Of a stretch of DNA of 64,000 nt, positions 25,919-35,011 are shown piece after piece (position 1 is the first letter of the stretch; every line of letters begins with the position of its first letter). The stretch is from Rahnella rivi (GTDB lineage: Bacteria; Pseudomonadota; Gammaproteobacteria; Enterobacterales; Enterobacteriaceae). Below the pieces are notes generated by a model. That model was not told where the DNA came from and did not search any database. It saw nothing but the letters and a program-made list of their open reading frames with translations. The translations under genes and the position numbers were made by a program. The DNA is taken from contig NZ_JAFMOX010000050.1 of NCBI RefSeq assembly GCF_019049655.1, positions 1-64,000 of the forward strand, written 5' to 3'.

Positions 25919-27433
25919 TTACTCTTTCACCGTTTCCTCTAACGTGAAACGGCCTAACGGATTCTGATGGAAGTCTTTGATATTTTTACGGGTCACATTG
26001 CGGTACGGGCTGTAATAGAGATCAATCCAGTTCACGTCGGCTTTCGCCATTTTCTGCAAATCGATATACATCTGTTCGCGCTTCTTCGGATCCATTTCAA
26101 CGCGTGCAGCCGCAACCAGCGCTTTCACTTTTTCGTTGTGGTAGTGCGTCATGTAGTTGTTGTTGGAATCATGCCCCAGCGTAAAGGTGGTTTTCTGGTC
26201 CGGGTCAAGAATGTCGTTGGTCCAGTACATCACCGAAATGTCGTAATCTCCCGCCACCAGCATGTCCCAGCTCTGGCTCGGATCCACCTTTTGCAGACTG
26301 GCGGTGATGCCCGCTTTTGCCAGCTGTTGTTGCAGCAGAACCGCGATCTGCTCGTCCACTTCATCACCGGCGTTGACCAGATACTTCAGTGTCAGATTTT
26401 TGACACCAGCCGCCGCCAGCAGCTGTCTGGCTTTTTCCGGGTCATACGGGCGTTGCAGGTTAGCGGCGTAGTGATAGAGCGCGCCGTCAGGAATGTAGGA
26501 GTTAGCAATTTTGCCGTAGCCGAAGGTCACGGTGTCGATGATGGATTTCTTATCGATTGCGAAATCCAGCGCCTGACGCACTTCCACTTTTGCCAGATCG
26601 CCGTGGGCATGGTTGATCAGCAGATGATCTTCGCGGGTTGAGGTGTCCAGCTCCACGCTCAGTTTCGGGTCTTTTTGCAGCGAGGCGATGCGCGAGAACG
26701 GAATCGACAGCGCCGCATCCAGCTCGCCGGCCTGCACCTTCAGCATACGGGTATTATCATCCGGCAACGTCAGCCACTCGACGCCGTCCAGTTTTACCTT
26801 GGCGGCGTCCCAGTAATACGGGTTCTTCACCAGCTCGACTTTTTCGCCGCGTGTCCACTCTTTCACACTGAAAGCGCCGGAACCCACCGGATGCTCGGCA
26901 AAATCATCCGCGCCCTGTTTGGTGAAGGCCTGCTGAGAAATTACCGAGGCATTAGGCAGTGCCAGTTGCGATAAAAAGGCCGCCGACGGGGTTTTCAGGG
27001 TGATCACCAGCGTACGGGCGTCGGGCGCTTTAAGGCTTTCAATAATGCTGTAAGAGTCTTTCCACATGGAACCGGCATCATCGCGGATACGCGTCAGGCT
27101 GAACACCGCATCGGAAGCGGTGACCGGCGTGCCGTCAGAGAACTTCGCGTCGCGTAATTTCAGGGTATAGGTTTTGCCGTCCGGTGAAATCGTCCAGCTC
27201 TCCGCCAGCCCCGGCAGCAGTTTGGTGCCGGTATTATCGACCCGCACCAGCGGATCGAACACGTTGGAGAACACCCAGTTATCTGCGTTTTGCGCGGACT
27301 TGATCGGGTCAAATGTGGTGCTGTCTTCACGACGACCAATGGTTAAAACTCCCGCCGCCTGCGCCATTTCGCTGACCAGGCTCAACGCCAGCAGCACCCC
27401 GGCGGCCACAACGTTAAAATGCTTTTGCTTCAT
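25919..27433 (-). CDS. Peptide ABC transporter, periplasmic substrate-binding protein
   Basis: A 504-residue SBP_bac_5 protein (OppA/DppA type). It has a signal peptide (residues 1 to about 26, ending EMAQA), then LTIGRREDSTTFDPIKSA, and the family stretch SDGTPVTASDAVFSLTRI. It delivers oligopeptides or similar compounds to the two permeases upstream. It is the last gene of the operon, starting 1 bp after the second ATPase gene; in most opp/dpp operons the binding protein comes first. The setting beside a LuxR solo and a proline iminopeptidase suggests uptake of a plant-derived peptide or signal. Confidence 0.92.
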   Translation of the reverse strand: MKQKHFNVVAAGVLLALSLVSEMAQAAGVLTIGRREDSTTFDPIKSAQNADNWVFSNVFDPLVRVDNTGTKLLPGLAESWTISPDGKTYTLKLRDAKFSDGTPVTASDAVFSLTRIRDDAGSMWKDSYSIIESLKAPDARTLVITLKTPSAAFLSQLALPNASVISQQAFTKQGADDFAEHPVGSGAFSVKEWTRGEKVELVKNPYYWDAAKVKLDGVEWLTLPDDNTRMLKVQAGELDAALSIPFSRIASLQKDPKLSVELDTSTREDHLLINHAHGDLAKVEVRQALDFAIDKKSIIDTVTFGYGKIANSYIPDGALYHYAANLQRPYDPEKARQLLAAAGVKNLTLKYLVNAGDEVDEQIAVLLQQQLAKAGITASLQKVDPSQSWDMLVAGDYDISVMYWTNDILDPDQKTTFTLGHDSNNNYMTHYHNEKVKALVAAARVEMDPKKREQMYIDLQKMAKADVNWIDLYYSPYRNVTRKNIKDFHQNPLGRFTLEETVKE

Positions 27434-27434
27434 G

Positions 27435-28463
27435 TCACATTCCTTCAGTCATCGGATAGACGCCTTCGCGTTTGTGGCCGTCAAGCACACAGGCGAAAGC
27501 ATGATCGGCAATATGCCGGGTTTCTGGTGCCGCGCCTTGCCTGCACGCGGCAAGCGCAAAGGCACAGCGAGGATGAAAAGCGCAGCCCGCAGGAAGAGAA
27601 ACCGGGCCAGGCGGCTCCCCCTGTAACGGATGCTCCGGCAGCGGCCGGTTGGGGTCGATTTCAGGGATCGCCGCCACCAGCGCAGCGGTATAAGGATGGC
27701 GCGGCGCGGTAAACACCGTTTGCGTCGGGCCGCTTTCGACAATGCGCCCGAGGTACATCACCGCCACGCGGTCACACAGGCGGCGCACAATCGCCAGATC
27801 GTGCGCGATAAACAGGATCGCCAGCCCCATGCTTTCGCGCAGATCCATCAGTAAGTTAATGATTTGCGCCTGAATCGACACATCCAGCGCAGCCACGCAT
27901 TCATCCGCCACGATCAGACGCGGTTCGATCGCCAGTGCGCGGGCAATACCGGCTCGCTGACACTGTCCGCCACTCAGCGCCTGTGGCCGTTTCGCGGCGT
28001 GTTCCGGGCTGAGGCCCACGCGCATCAGCAGTTCACTCACCCGCCCCGCGATGTGCGCTTTCGCGACTTTCTGGTGCACCCGCAACACTTCGCTGATGCT
28101 TTCACCCAGCGTCTGGCGCGGGTTGAGCGAGGCGTAAGGATCCTGAAAAATCATCGCGGTTTGCTGGCGCAGACGGGCGATATCGGGCCTGACGCCGTCG
28201 GTGATCAGTTGCCCGCGAAAACGCACCCGTCCGGCACTGGCCGTTTCCAGATGCAACATCGCCCGGCCCAGCGTGCTTTTGCCGCTGCCTGATTCGCCCA
28301 CCAGCCCCAGCGTTTCACCTGCTTGAATGTGCAAAGACACGCCGTTCACCGCCTGAACGTGGCGCTTTTTCAGGCCAAATCCGGAAACCGGAAACGTCAC
28401 GGACAGATCCTCAACTTCCAGCAGCGGATATGGCTGCGAACTCAGTTCAGATGGCAGATTCAT
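27435..28463 (-). CDS. Peptide ABC transporter ATP-binding protein (DppF/OppF type)
   Basis: A 342-residue ATPase with Walker [13 protein letters not shown] (about residues 53-64), signature LSGGQCQR and the C-terminal oligopeptide-transporter domain with clustered cysteines (CAFHPRCAFALAACRQG). The Walker B region reads LIVADECVAALDV, with Cys where the usual sequence is DEPVSALD; the catalytic Glu is kept, so it should still work. Its start overlaps the end of the partner ATPase by 17 bp. Confidence 0.92.
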   Translation of the reverse strand: MNLPSELSSQPYPLLEVEDLSVTFPVSGFGLKKRHVQAVNGVSLHIQAGETLGLVGESGSGKSTLGRAMLHLETASAGRVRFRGQLITDGVRPDIARLRQQTAMIFQDPYASLNPRQTLGESISEVLRVHQKVAKAHIAGRVSELLMRVGLSPEHAAKRPQALSGGQCQRAGIARALAIEPRLIVADECVAALDVSIQAQIINLLMDLRESMGLAILFIAHDLAIVRRLCDRVAVMYLGRIVESGPTQTVFTAPRHPYTAALVAAIPEIDPNRPLPEHPLQGEPPGPVSLPAGCAFHPRCAFALAACRQGAAPETRHIADHAFACVLDGHKREGVYPMTEGM

Positions 28464-29424
28464 TTTCTCTCCCGGGGGTCAGCGGATGGTGGCAGGCCGT
28501 CGCGTGACTGCCCGCAACCATGGCGGGCTGGGTGGCACGGCACTGTGCGGACGCCCGTGCGCAGCGCGGATGAAACCGGCAGCCCGCGGGGAAACGAGCC
28601 GCCACCGGCGGCTGGCCGGGCAGCGTGATCATTCGTCCGCTGCCGCCGTCGCTGGCGGGCTGGCAATCAATCAGCCCGCGCGTGTACGGATGTTGCGCCT
28701 GCGCCAGCACCTGACGTTTTTCGCCGGTTTCACACAGGCGGCCGCCATACATCACCGCAATGCGGTCACAGGTTTGCGCCACCACGCCGAGATCGTGGGT
28801 GATCAGAATAATGGCGATGCCCAGCCTGTCGCGCAGATCGCGCAGCAGCCGCAAAATCTGCATCTGCACGGTGACGTCCAGCGCCGTAGTCGGTTCGTCG
28901 GCAATCAGCATTTTGGGTTCGCAGGCCAGCGCCACGGCGATCATGGCGCGCTGGCGCATACCGCCGGAAAACTCATGCGGATAGTTATCTGCGCGGCGCT
29001 GCGGATCAGGAATACCGACCTGACGCAGCAGTTCCACCGCCTGCAAATGCGCGTCGCGGCGGCTGGCCCCGAAATGCAGGCGGCGGCTTTCGGCAATTTG
29101 CTGACCGATGCTCATCACCGGATTCAGATGGCTGGCCGGGTTCTGGAAAATCATGCCGATTTCACGCCCGCGAACGGCGGTCATGCGTTTGTCACTCAGC
29201 GTCAGCAGATCTGTGCCATTCAGGCGAATTTCTCCCGCGCGGATGTTCAGCCCTTCACCAGGCAGCAACCGCATCATGGCGCGGCAGCTCAGGGTTTTTC
29301 CGGAGCCACTTTCGCCCACCAGCCCGAGAATGTCCCCCGCGTTCAGCGTCAGCGAGAGCCTGTCCACCAGCGCCACGCCCTGCCGGTCTTCAATGGTTAA
29401 ACCGGACACCTGCAATAACGTCAT
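28447..29424 (-). CDS. Peptide ABC transporter ATP-binding protein (DppD/OppD type)
   Basis: A 325-residue ATPase with Walker [14 protein letters not shown], signature FSGGMRQR, Walker [13 protein letters not shown] and the C-terminal cysteine cluster ([14 protein letters not shown]). It pairs with the DppF-type ATPase. The ATG at 29424 overlaps the stop of the permease gene by 4 bp (ATGA). The same frame is open far upstream, but that part is only the antisense of the permease. Confidence 0.92.
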   Translation of the reverse strand: MTLLQVSGLTIEDRQGVALVDRLSLTLNAGDILGLVGESGSGKTLSCRAMMRLLPGEGLNIRAGEIRLNGTDLLTLSDKRMTAVRGREIGMIFQNPASHLNPVMSIGQQIAESRRLHFGASRRDAHLQAVELLRQVGIPDPQRRADNYPHEFSGGMRQRAMIAVALACEPKMLIADEPTTALDVTVQMQILRLLRDLRDRLGIAIILITHDLGVVAQTCDRIAVMYGGRLCETGEKRQVLAQAQHPYTRGLIDCQPASDGGSGRMITLPGQPPVAARFPAGCRFHPRCARASAQCRATQPAMVAGSHATACHHPLTPGRENESAI

Positions 29425-30281
29425 GGCCGCTCTCCCAGTTTGTCGCCCAGCCCGTCGGCCAGCAGGCTGAAACTCATCGCCAGCACCACAATGGCCAGGC
29501 CGGGAAAGGTGGTTATCCACCACGCCGTGGTAATAAAACTCTGGCCTTCGGCAACCATTACGCCCCATTCGGCAACGGGCGGCTGAACGCCAAGGCCGAG
29601 ATAACTCACCGACGCGCCGCTGAGTAACACCAGCACGCAGTCGGACATCGAGAACACCAGCGAACTGGTCAGTGCGTTGGGCAGCAGGTGTAAAAGTAAA
29701 ATGCGCGGGTGGCTGTAACCGAGGCTGCGCGCCGCCAGAATGAAATCCCGGTGTTTCAGCGTCAGCACCTGCGACCGCACCAGACGGGCATACGACACCC
29801 AGCCGACCATTGCCATCGCGATATAAAAACTGCCCAGCCCCGGCCCGAGAATGGCGATGATCGACAGCATCAGCACCAGAAACGGAAACGCCAGCACCAC
29901 GTCGATTACCCGCATAAAGACAGTGTCCACCGCGCCGCCGAGATACCCGGCAAACGCCCCCGCCAGCGTGCCGAAGGTGAACGGGAAAATGACGCCAATC
30001 AGACAAATTTGCAGATCCACCCGCGCGCCCCACATCACGCGGGAAAGGATGTCGCGGCCAAAGTTATCCGTGCCAAACGGATGGGCGAATGAAGGCGGTG
30101 ACAACGTCACGGATGCATCCTGCGCAACCGGGTCAAATGGCGCGATCCACGGGCTGAGCAACGCCACTAATATCCACACCAGCAACATCAGAATGCCCAG
30201 CCGCAGCGCCTGCTGGCGTGGCAACCAGCGCAGAGGAAAGTACACCCGCCGCTGCGTGATTAACTTTTCTGTCATGCTCAT
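29421..30281 (-). CDS. Peptide ABC transporter permease (DppC/OppC type)
   Basis: A 286-residue inner-membrane permease with a DppC-type N-terminus (helix at about 28-48, then HPFGTDNFGRDILSRVMWGAR) and the EAA-like coupling loop AARSLGYSHPRILLLHLLPN that contacts the ATPase. It forms the membrane channel with the DppB-type permease. It overlaps both neighbours by 4 bp. Confidence 0.93.
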   Translation of the reverse strand: MSMTEKLITQRRVYFPLRWLPRQQALRLGILMLLVWILVALLSPWIAPFDPVAQDASVTLSPPSFAHPFGTDNFGRDILSRVMWGARVDLQICLIGVIFPFTFGTLAGAFAGYLGGAVDTVFMRVIDVVLAFPFLVLMLSIIAILGPGLGSFYIAMAMVGWVSYARLVRSQVLTLKHRDFILAARSLGYSHPRILLLHLLPNALTSSLVFSMSDCVLVLLSGASVSYLGLGVQPPVAEWGVMVAEGQSFITTAWWITTFPGLAIVVLAMSFSLLADGLGDKLGERP

Positions 30282-31216
30282 AACGTCACCCTCGGATCCA
30301 GCGCCACGGTCACCAGATCGGCGATCAGATTCACGGCGACCGTCGCCAGCGCAAACACCAGCACCACGCCCTGCACTACCATGTAGTCACGGCTGATAAT
30401 CGCTTTCACCAGTAACTGCCCCATGCCGGGAATAGCAAATACGCTTTCGATCACCACCGTACTGCCGATCAGCCAGCCGATGTTCACCGCCAGCAGGTTG
30501 ACCGTGGGCACCAGTGAATTGGGCATCACGTGCCGCCAGAAAATGCGGTTTTCGTTCTGACCACGCGCCCTGGCGGCCGTCACGTAATCATTCTGTAATT
30601 CCATCAGCAGGCTGGCGCGCAGGTTGCGGGTCAGCACCGCCGACAGCGCCAGCGCGACGGTCAGACAGGGCAAAAACAGATGACGGAGACGTTCACCCGC
30701 GTCACTGCCGTACCCCGATACCGGAAACCAGCCGAGCGACAGGCTGAACAGCAAAATCATCATGATCGCCAGCCAGAATGCGGGCAGGCCGAGGCCGACG
30801 GTGGAAAGCAAACGGATCACCTGATCGGCCAGTTTTCCGCGCTGTCTCGCCGCCGCGGCGGCCAGTGGCACCGCGATCAGCAGCGCCAGCAACACGCTGC
30901 CGAGCACCAGATACAGCGTCGGTTCGATACGGGTCGTGACCAGCTTCAGCGTATCGACACGGTAAATCAGCGATTTACCCATCTCACCGTTAAGCAGATT
31001 GCGCAGAAAATAGAGGTATTGCTGCCATATCGGCAAATCCAGCCCAAACTGGGCGCGGATACGGGCGATGGCTTCCGGCGAACTGTGCACCCCAAGCAGG
31101 ATCCTCGCCGGATCGCCGGGGATGGCGCGGACCATAATAAAGGTCAGAATGCTGATCCCCAGCAGCACCGGCAGCAGTTGCAGCGGTCGCCAGAGCAGAA
31201 AACGATAACGGTGCAT
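30278..31216 (-). CDS. Peptide ABC transporter permease (DppB/OppB type)
   Basis: A 312-residue permease, first gene of the operon. It starts MHRYRFLLWRPLQLLPVLLG and has six helices and the coupling loop TAARARGQNENRIFWRHVMP. I chose the ATG at 31216 with AAGGGGA upstream; an ATG at 31276 adds an unlikely tail. The promoter lies in the 315-bp region shared with the divergent LuxR gene, where an inverted repeat is centred at 31405. Confidence 0.92.
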   Translation of the reverse strand: MHRYRFLLWRPLQLLPVLLGISILTFIMVRAIPGDPARILLGVHSSPEAIARIRAQFGLDLPIWQQYLYFLRNLLNGEMGKSLIYRVDTLKLVTTRIEPTLYLVLGSVLLALLIAVPLAAAAARQRGKLADQVIRLLSTVGLGLPAFWLAIMMILLFSLSLGWFPVSGYGSDAGERLRHLFLPCLTVALALSAVLTRNLRASLLMELQNDYVTAARARGQNENRIFWRHVMPNSLVPTVNLLAVNIGWLIGSTVVIESVFAIPGMGQLLVKAIISRDYMVVQGVVLVFALATVAVNLIADLVTVALDPRVTL

Positions 31217-31393
31217 GGCAGTCCCCTTCATGGCGTGTAACGGTGCAAAAACGGACGTGGCGGGCGACATTTGCACCAGACCGGTGCAGCGTGGCTGCGC
31301 CGACCCCGGCGTTTATCCCCTTTTTTCGGCACGCCTGCGATGGCCTTTTGCCCTGTCGCCCTACGTTAGCCGCAGTGGTGCCGCACCGGTAGT

Positions 31394-31416
31394 TAGCAAA
31401 AATACTAGTTTTGCTA
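31394..31416. promoter_or_regulatory. Inverted repeat, candidate LuxR-solo binding site
   Basis: TAGCAAAA-N7-TTTTGCTA is a perfect 8-bp inverted repeat whose centre contains TACTAG (31403-31408). The same TACTAG hexamer recurs at 32311-32316 before the peptidase gene. The element is lux-box sized (23 bp) and lies between the divergent ABC operon and the LuxR gene. Binding is inferred. The 315-bp gap also has a palindrome TGCACC-N5-GGTGCA at 31272-31288. Confidence 0.5.
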
Positions 31417-31531
31417 TCACCGTGATCTGGCACCGCGATTGCATGTTTTTCAGGCACAGGTTGGGCAACGCAGGAACCGTGCCGGAGGGGCAAATGCCGT
31501 TTTTACGTTGAAGCATGGCGGAGATGAATTC

Positions 31532-32287
31532 ATGAAACTCGCAGTGACAGAGAGTGCGCAGGGGATGCGGGAAAGTACCGTGGAAGGCGCGTTTGCCCAC
31601 CTTTTCGCCCAGACATCGCGCCTGGGATTTGATGCCCTGATTTACGATTTCACGCCGGTTCCCCGTTCGCTGGAAGGGGATCTGATCACGCCTTCCCTGT
31701 TGCAGATGTGCAATGTACCGGGAGATATGCAGCGGCTGTGGCTGGAGAGTGGATATTATCAGGTGGATCCGGTGCAGCATTATGCGCTGGAGAGCTGTGC
31801 GCCGTTCGTCTGGTCTTATCAGCGGCCAGACAACACCTCGCTGCAAAACCGTCTGAGTGACCTTAATAAACCGGTCACCCATTACATGTGCGATAACAAT
31901 ATGCCGAGTGGCGCCACCGTGCCGCTGCATCTGCCCAACGGCGGATTTGTTACGGTGACCGGGATCCACACCGGCGCCGGGCACGAGCTGGATATTCATG
32001 ACGTGCTGGGCGATTTCAGCCTGCTGGCGCTGACCTTTCAGGAGTGCGTGTTTCCGCTGTTCGACAGCAGCGTGCTGACCTGTCAGCACGTCAGGTTAAG
32101 CAAACGCGAACGTGAATGTCTGGCGTGGGCGGCGGAGGGATTAACCGCCAAAGAGATTGCCCGTAAGCTGAACCGGTCAATCGCCACCGTCACGCTGCAT
32201 CTCAACACCGCCGGCCGCAAACTGGGGGCCAGCAACCGCGTGCAGGCGGTGGTTCGCGCCATGCATTACCGCCTGCTCGACAGTTGA
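31532..32287 (+). CDS. LuxR-family solo regulator of the plant-signal (PipR/OryR) type
   Basis: This 251-residue protein has an autoinducer-binding domain (about residues 15-165) and a GerE-type helix-turn-helix (LSKRERECLAWAAEGLTAKE, about 187-206, onwards). No luxI gene is in the window, so it is a solo here. Aligned to the six LuxR/TraR key positions W57, Y61, D70, P71, W85 and G113, it has M66, W70, D79, P80, W94 and a Gly near 127. The W-to-M and Y-to-W changes are those described for plant-associated LuxR solos (OryR, XccR, PsoR, PipR), which respond to plant compounds rather than acyl-homoserine lactones. GGAG lies 9 bp before the ATG. A proline-iminopeptidase-like gene follows, as in that family. 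Confidence 0.88.
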   Translation: MKLAVTESAQGMRESTVEGAFAHLFAQTSRLGFDALIYDFTPVPRSLEGDLITPSLLQMCNVPGDMQRLWLESGYYQVDPVQHYALESCAPFVWSYQRPDNTSLQNRLSDLNKPVTHYMCDNNMPSGATVPLHLPNGGFVTVTGIHTGAGHELDIHDVLGDFSLLALTFQECVFPLFDSSVLTCQHVRLSKRERECLAWAAEGLTAKEIARKLNRSIATVTLHLNTAGRKLGASNRVQAVVRAMHYRLLDS

Positions 32288-32376
32288 GCTTTCACGTTTT
32301 CTATCTTTTTTACTAGCTGTTCAGCGCCGCCGCGATGTTTACCCTGTGAGGATTATTCACCGACAGGGGAAACAAC

Positions 32377-33270
32377 ATGGTCAAGCTCACTGAAGGCTTT
32401 GCGCCGTTTCAGGAATACCAGACCTGGTACCGCGTTTGCGGCGATTTAAACAACGGCGTCACGCCGCTGGTGATCGCGCACGGCGGGCCGGGCTGCACCC
32501 ACGATTACGTGGATGCCTTCCGCGATATTGCCCAAACCGGCCGGGCGGTGATCCATTACGATCAGATTGGTAATGGCCGCTCCACCCACCTTCCTGATAA
32601 ACCGGCAGATTTCTGGCAACCGTCGCTGTTTCTGGCGGAACTGGACAATCTGCTGCGCCATCTGTGCATCGAAAAAGATTACGCGCTGCTCGGCCAGTCG
32701 TGGGGCGGTATGCTCGGTGCCGAACATGCGGTCACCCAACCTGCCGGACTGAAAGCGTTGATCATCGCCAATTCACCAGCCTCGATGGCGCTCTGGTTGC
32801 AGGCCGCCGCAAGGTTGCGCAGCGAACTGCCGCCGGACGTTCAGCAGACCTTACTCACCCATGAACAGGCCGGAACGATCGACAGCCCCGAATACAAAGC
32901 CGCGTCGCAGGTGTTTTATGCCCGCCACGTCTGCCGCCTCGATCCGTGGCCGGAAGAGGTGAAACGCACGTTCGCCGCCATGGATGCCGATCCGACGGTG
33001 TACCTCGCCATGAACGGACCGACCGAGTTTCACGTTATTGGCAGCATGAAAGCGTGGACGGTGATCGACCGTCTCGCGGCCATTAATGTGCCGGTTCTGC
33101 TGATATCAGGCCGTTACGACGAAGCCGCACCGGAAGTTGTGCAGCCCTTCGCCGACCACATCAAAGGGGCAGAATGGGTGATTTTCGAACACTCCAGCCA
33201 TATGCCGCACGTGGAAGAACGTGAGGCGTGCATGGCGTGCGTGGGGAAATTTTTAGCGTCGGTTACGTGA
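32377..33270 (+). CDS. pip: Proline iminopeptidase-like alpha/beta hydrolase
   Basis: A 297-residue alpha/beta hydrolase. It has the oxyanion loop HGGPG (residues 35-39), the nucleophile motif GQSWGG with Ser108, and likely Asp248 (SGRYDEAAP) and His275 (SSHMPH) completing the triad. Members remove N-terminal proline from peptides or act on related amides. There is no signal peptide, so it should be cytoplasmic. It lies 89 bp after the LuxR solo on the same strand, and the gap carries a TACTAG element. In plant-associated bacteria this gene is a direct target of the adjacent LuxR solo. With the peptide importer it forms an import-and-cleave unit. Confidence 0.85.
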   Translation: MVKLTEGFAPFQEYQTWYRVCGDLNNGVTPLVIAHGGPGCTHDYVDAFRDIAQTGRAVIHYDQIGNGRSTHLPDKPADFWQPSLFLAELDNLLRHLCIEKDYALLGQSWGGMLGAEHAVTQPAGLKALIIANSPASMALWLQAAARLRSELPPDVQQTLLTHEQAGTIDSPEYKAASQVFYARHVCRLDPWPEEVKRTFAAMDADPTVYLAMNGPTEFHVIGSMKAWTVIDRLAAINVPVLLISGRYDEAAPEVVQPFADHIKGAEWVIFEHSSHMPHVEEREACMACVGKFLASVT

Positions 33271-33554
33271 TTCACCTCAACAGCACAGCAAACCACGCCA
33301 CACGTTGCCCTCAGGTGGATGAATAAACGCAAATCTCAGTGCATTTATTCATTCACTTTACTTAGCCCATCACGCCGCATTTCTTATTTGCACAGAGTCT
33401 TTACATTCCCGCGCTGTTATTTTCATGATGATAACATTTCCGCCAGTCACACCCCGCCGTTGTGGTTTTGTTTAATTTTCACTGAACCTCCGTATTTATT
33501 ATCGTGCCCTGAGTCAGCAGAACCTCATTCAACGATCCGGTTTCAGAGAAAATA

Positions 33555-34253
33555 ATGAACGCTACGTGCATCCGAAATTATTTCATTCCCTTCCTGATAT
33601 TTCTTTGCCCTGTTATCAGCCATGCTTCACTGATGCTGGATGAAACGCGGGTAATCTATCCGGAGTCAACCCCGCAGCAGTCGGTGAAAGTCAGTAACCC
33701 TTCCGGCCTCGATTTTCTTGCGCAGGCGTGGATTGAAAATGAATCCGGCCAGGAGGAAGGACGCTTCACGGTTTACCCGCCGCTGTCGAAAGTTACCGCC
33801 AATAACGTCACCACCTTGCGCATTGAGAAAATCGACAACACCGGCCTTCCTGCGGATCGGGAAACCATGATGTGGTTGAATCTCAAGGAAATCCCCCAGC
33901 GTCAGGTGGCCGACGGTGCGCAGCTGGTGGTGGCGTTTAAAACCCGGATCAAGATCTTCTATCGTCCGAAAGGGATTGACCCCGAGCTGCACGAAAGTTT
34001 TACCACCATGAAATGGCGTGCCGAACCCGGAAAACTGATTGTCACTAATCCTTCGCCTTACCATATTACGTTTAATAAAGTCTGGCGGGATGCAGCCAAT
34101 AATTCAAAGAATGAACTTCCAGCCAATATGCTGGCGCCCTTCTCCTCATTGACGATTTCTGTCCCGGCCGGTTCGACGGTTCACACCGTCTATTACAACA
34201 TCATTAATGATTTCGGCGGGCTGTCAGAAATACAACACGTCTCTTTGCAATAA
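33555..34253 (+). CDS. Fimbrial periplasmic chaperone (operon 1)
   Basis: A 232-residue PapD/FimC-type chaperone with a signal peptide (residues 1 to about 24, ending SHA). It has the immunoglobulin-like domain marks LMLDETRVIYPE, the G1-strand region FTVYPPLSKV and WLNLKEIPQ, and RIKIFYRPKGI. It donates a strand to fold fimbrial subunits. It is the first gene of operon 1, which runs chaperone, subunit, usher, tip protein; a subunit gene usually comes first. Upstream, 33271-33554 has no gene. Confidence 0.92.
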   Translation: MNATCIRNYFIPFLIFLCPVISHASLMLDETRVIYPESTPQQSVKVSNPSGLDFLAQAWIENESGQEEGRFTVYPPLSKVTANNVTTLRIEKIDNTGLPADRETMMWLNLKEIPQRQVADGAQLVVAFKTRIKIFYRPKGIDPELHESFTTMKWRAEPGKLIVTNPSPYHITFNKVWRDAANNSKNELPANMLAPFSSLTISVPAGSTVHTVYYNIINDFGGLSEIQHVSLQ

Positions 34254-34344
34254 CGGTTATTTAACGCCTGTCACGTTGCTCTGAGTAAAACTTCCCGTCA
34301 ACGGGAAGTCGTTATCCATGATGTAAAGAAATAAAGGCAATAAA

Positions 34345-34926
34345 ATGATTTTGAATAAACGTATTTACGCGGGATTACTGGCCGCCGGTCTTTTGCCGGT
34401 GATGCATTGTGCTATGGCGGAGGATGCGGCACCCACTGACATCACGATCGAATTTACGGGTTCCGTGAAAGCCCCGACCTGCACCATCGACAGCAAGACG
34501 CTCCACTCGGTTCCTTTAGATGAAATTAACCTGAATAAAATCAGCACCCTGCCCGTCGGCGCAGCCACTGATGAAGGCGAAAAACGCTTTTCTATTTATC
34601 TGAACTGCCCGGATCAGATTAACCAGAACAACGTCAGCCTGAAAATTGAAGGGGGAACAGACTCTTCGTCTCCGACTCTGCTCACCAATACTGACACCGA
34701 TACCGACGGGGCGAAGGGCCTGGGCTTTGAGCTTTTCAGCGCCATGGATGGTTCAGCAACAGCGCTGAAGGTGGATAACAGCGAAGTTCCGTCTGCTGAC
34801 TACGCGTCACGCCTGAATAATGGCAATGATAACCTTGATTTCATCGTCAAATACGCCAAAGAGGCCAGCACCGTGACAGCAGGCGACGTGGCCTCTAAAG
34901 CCACGTTTACCTTCACCTATAAATAA
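34345..34926 (+). CDS. Fimbrial major subunit (operon 1)
   Basis: A 193-residue pilin-type protein with a signal peptide (ending AMA at about 25). It has the N-terminal donor-strand region (DITIEFTGSVKAPTC), a cysteine pair (Cys at about 49 and 89) and the C-terminal beta-strand ending FTFTYK with the penultimate aromatic required for chaperone recognition. It is assembled through the usher that follows. The 85-bp gap to the usher holds two hairpins. Confidence 0.88.
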   Translation: MILNKRIYAGLLAAGLLPVMHCAMAEDAAPTDITIEFTGSVKAPTCTIDSKTLHSVPLDEINLNKISTLPVGAATDEGEKRFSIYLNCPDQINQNNVSLKIEGGTDSSSPTLLTNTDTDTDGAKGLGFELFSAMDGSATALKVDNSEVPSADYASRLNNGNDNLDFIVKYAKEASTVTAGDVASKATFTFTYK

Positions 34927-34939
34927 ACTGAGCGGAAAT

Positions 34940-34996
34940 AATGCCTGACGCACTTCACCTCATCTCCGCCAGGCATTACCGGACCGCAAGGTCCGG
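34940..34996 (+). promoter_or_regulatory. Two intercistronic hairpins between subunit and usher genes
   Basis: AATGCCTG/CAGGCATT (34940-34947 with 34970-34977) and CCGGACC-GCAA-GGTCCGG (34979-34996) lie between the subunit and usher. No T-run follows, so they are more likely to protect the subunit mRNA 3' end than to terminate. Confidence 0.55.
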
Positions 34997-35011
34997 GTTC
35001 CGGCTTGCCCC

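Noticed and set aside
28447..30033. A 528-codon open frame extending the DppD-type ATPase upstream
   Set aside because: The extra 200 residues are a shifted reading of the DppC-type permease gene. The ATPase starts at 29424.
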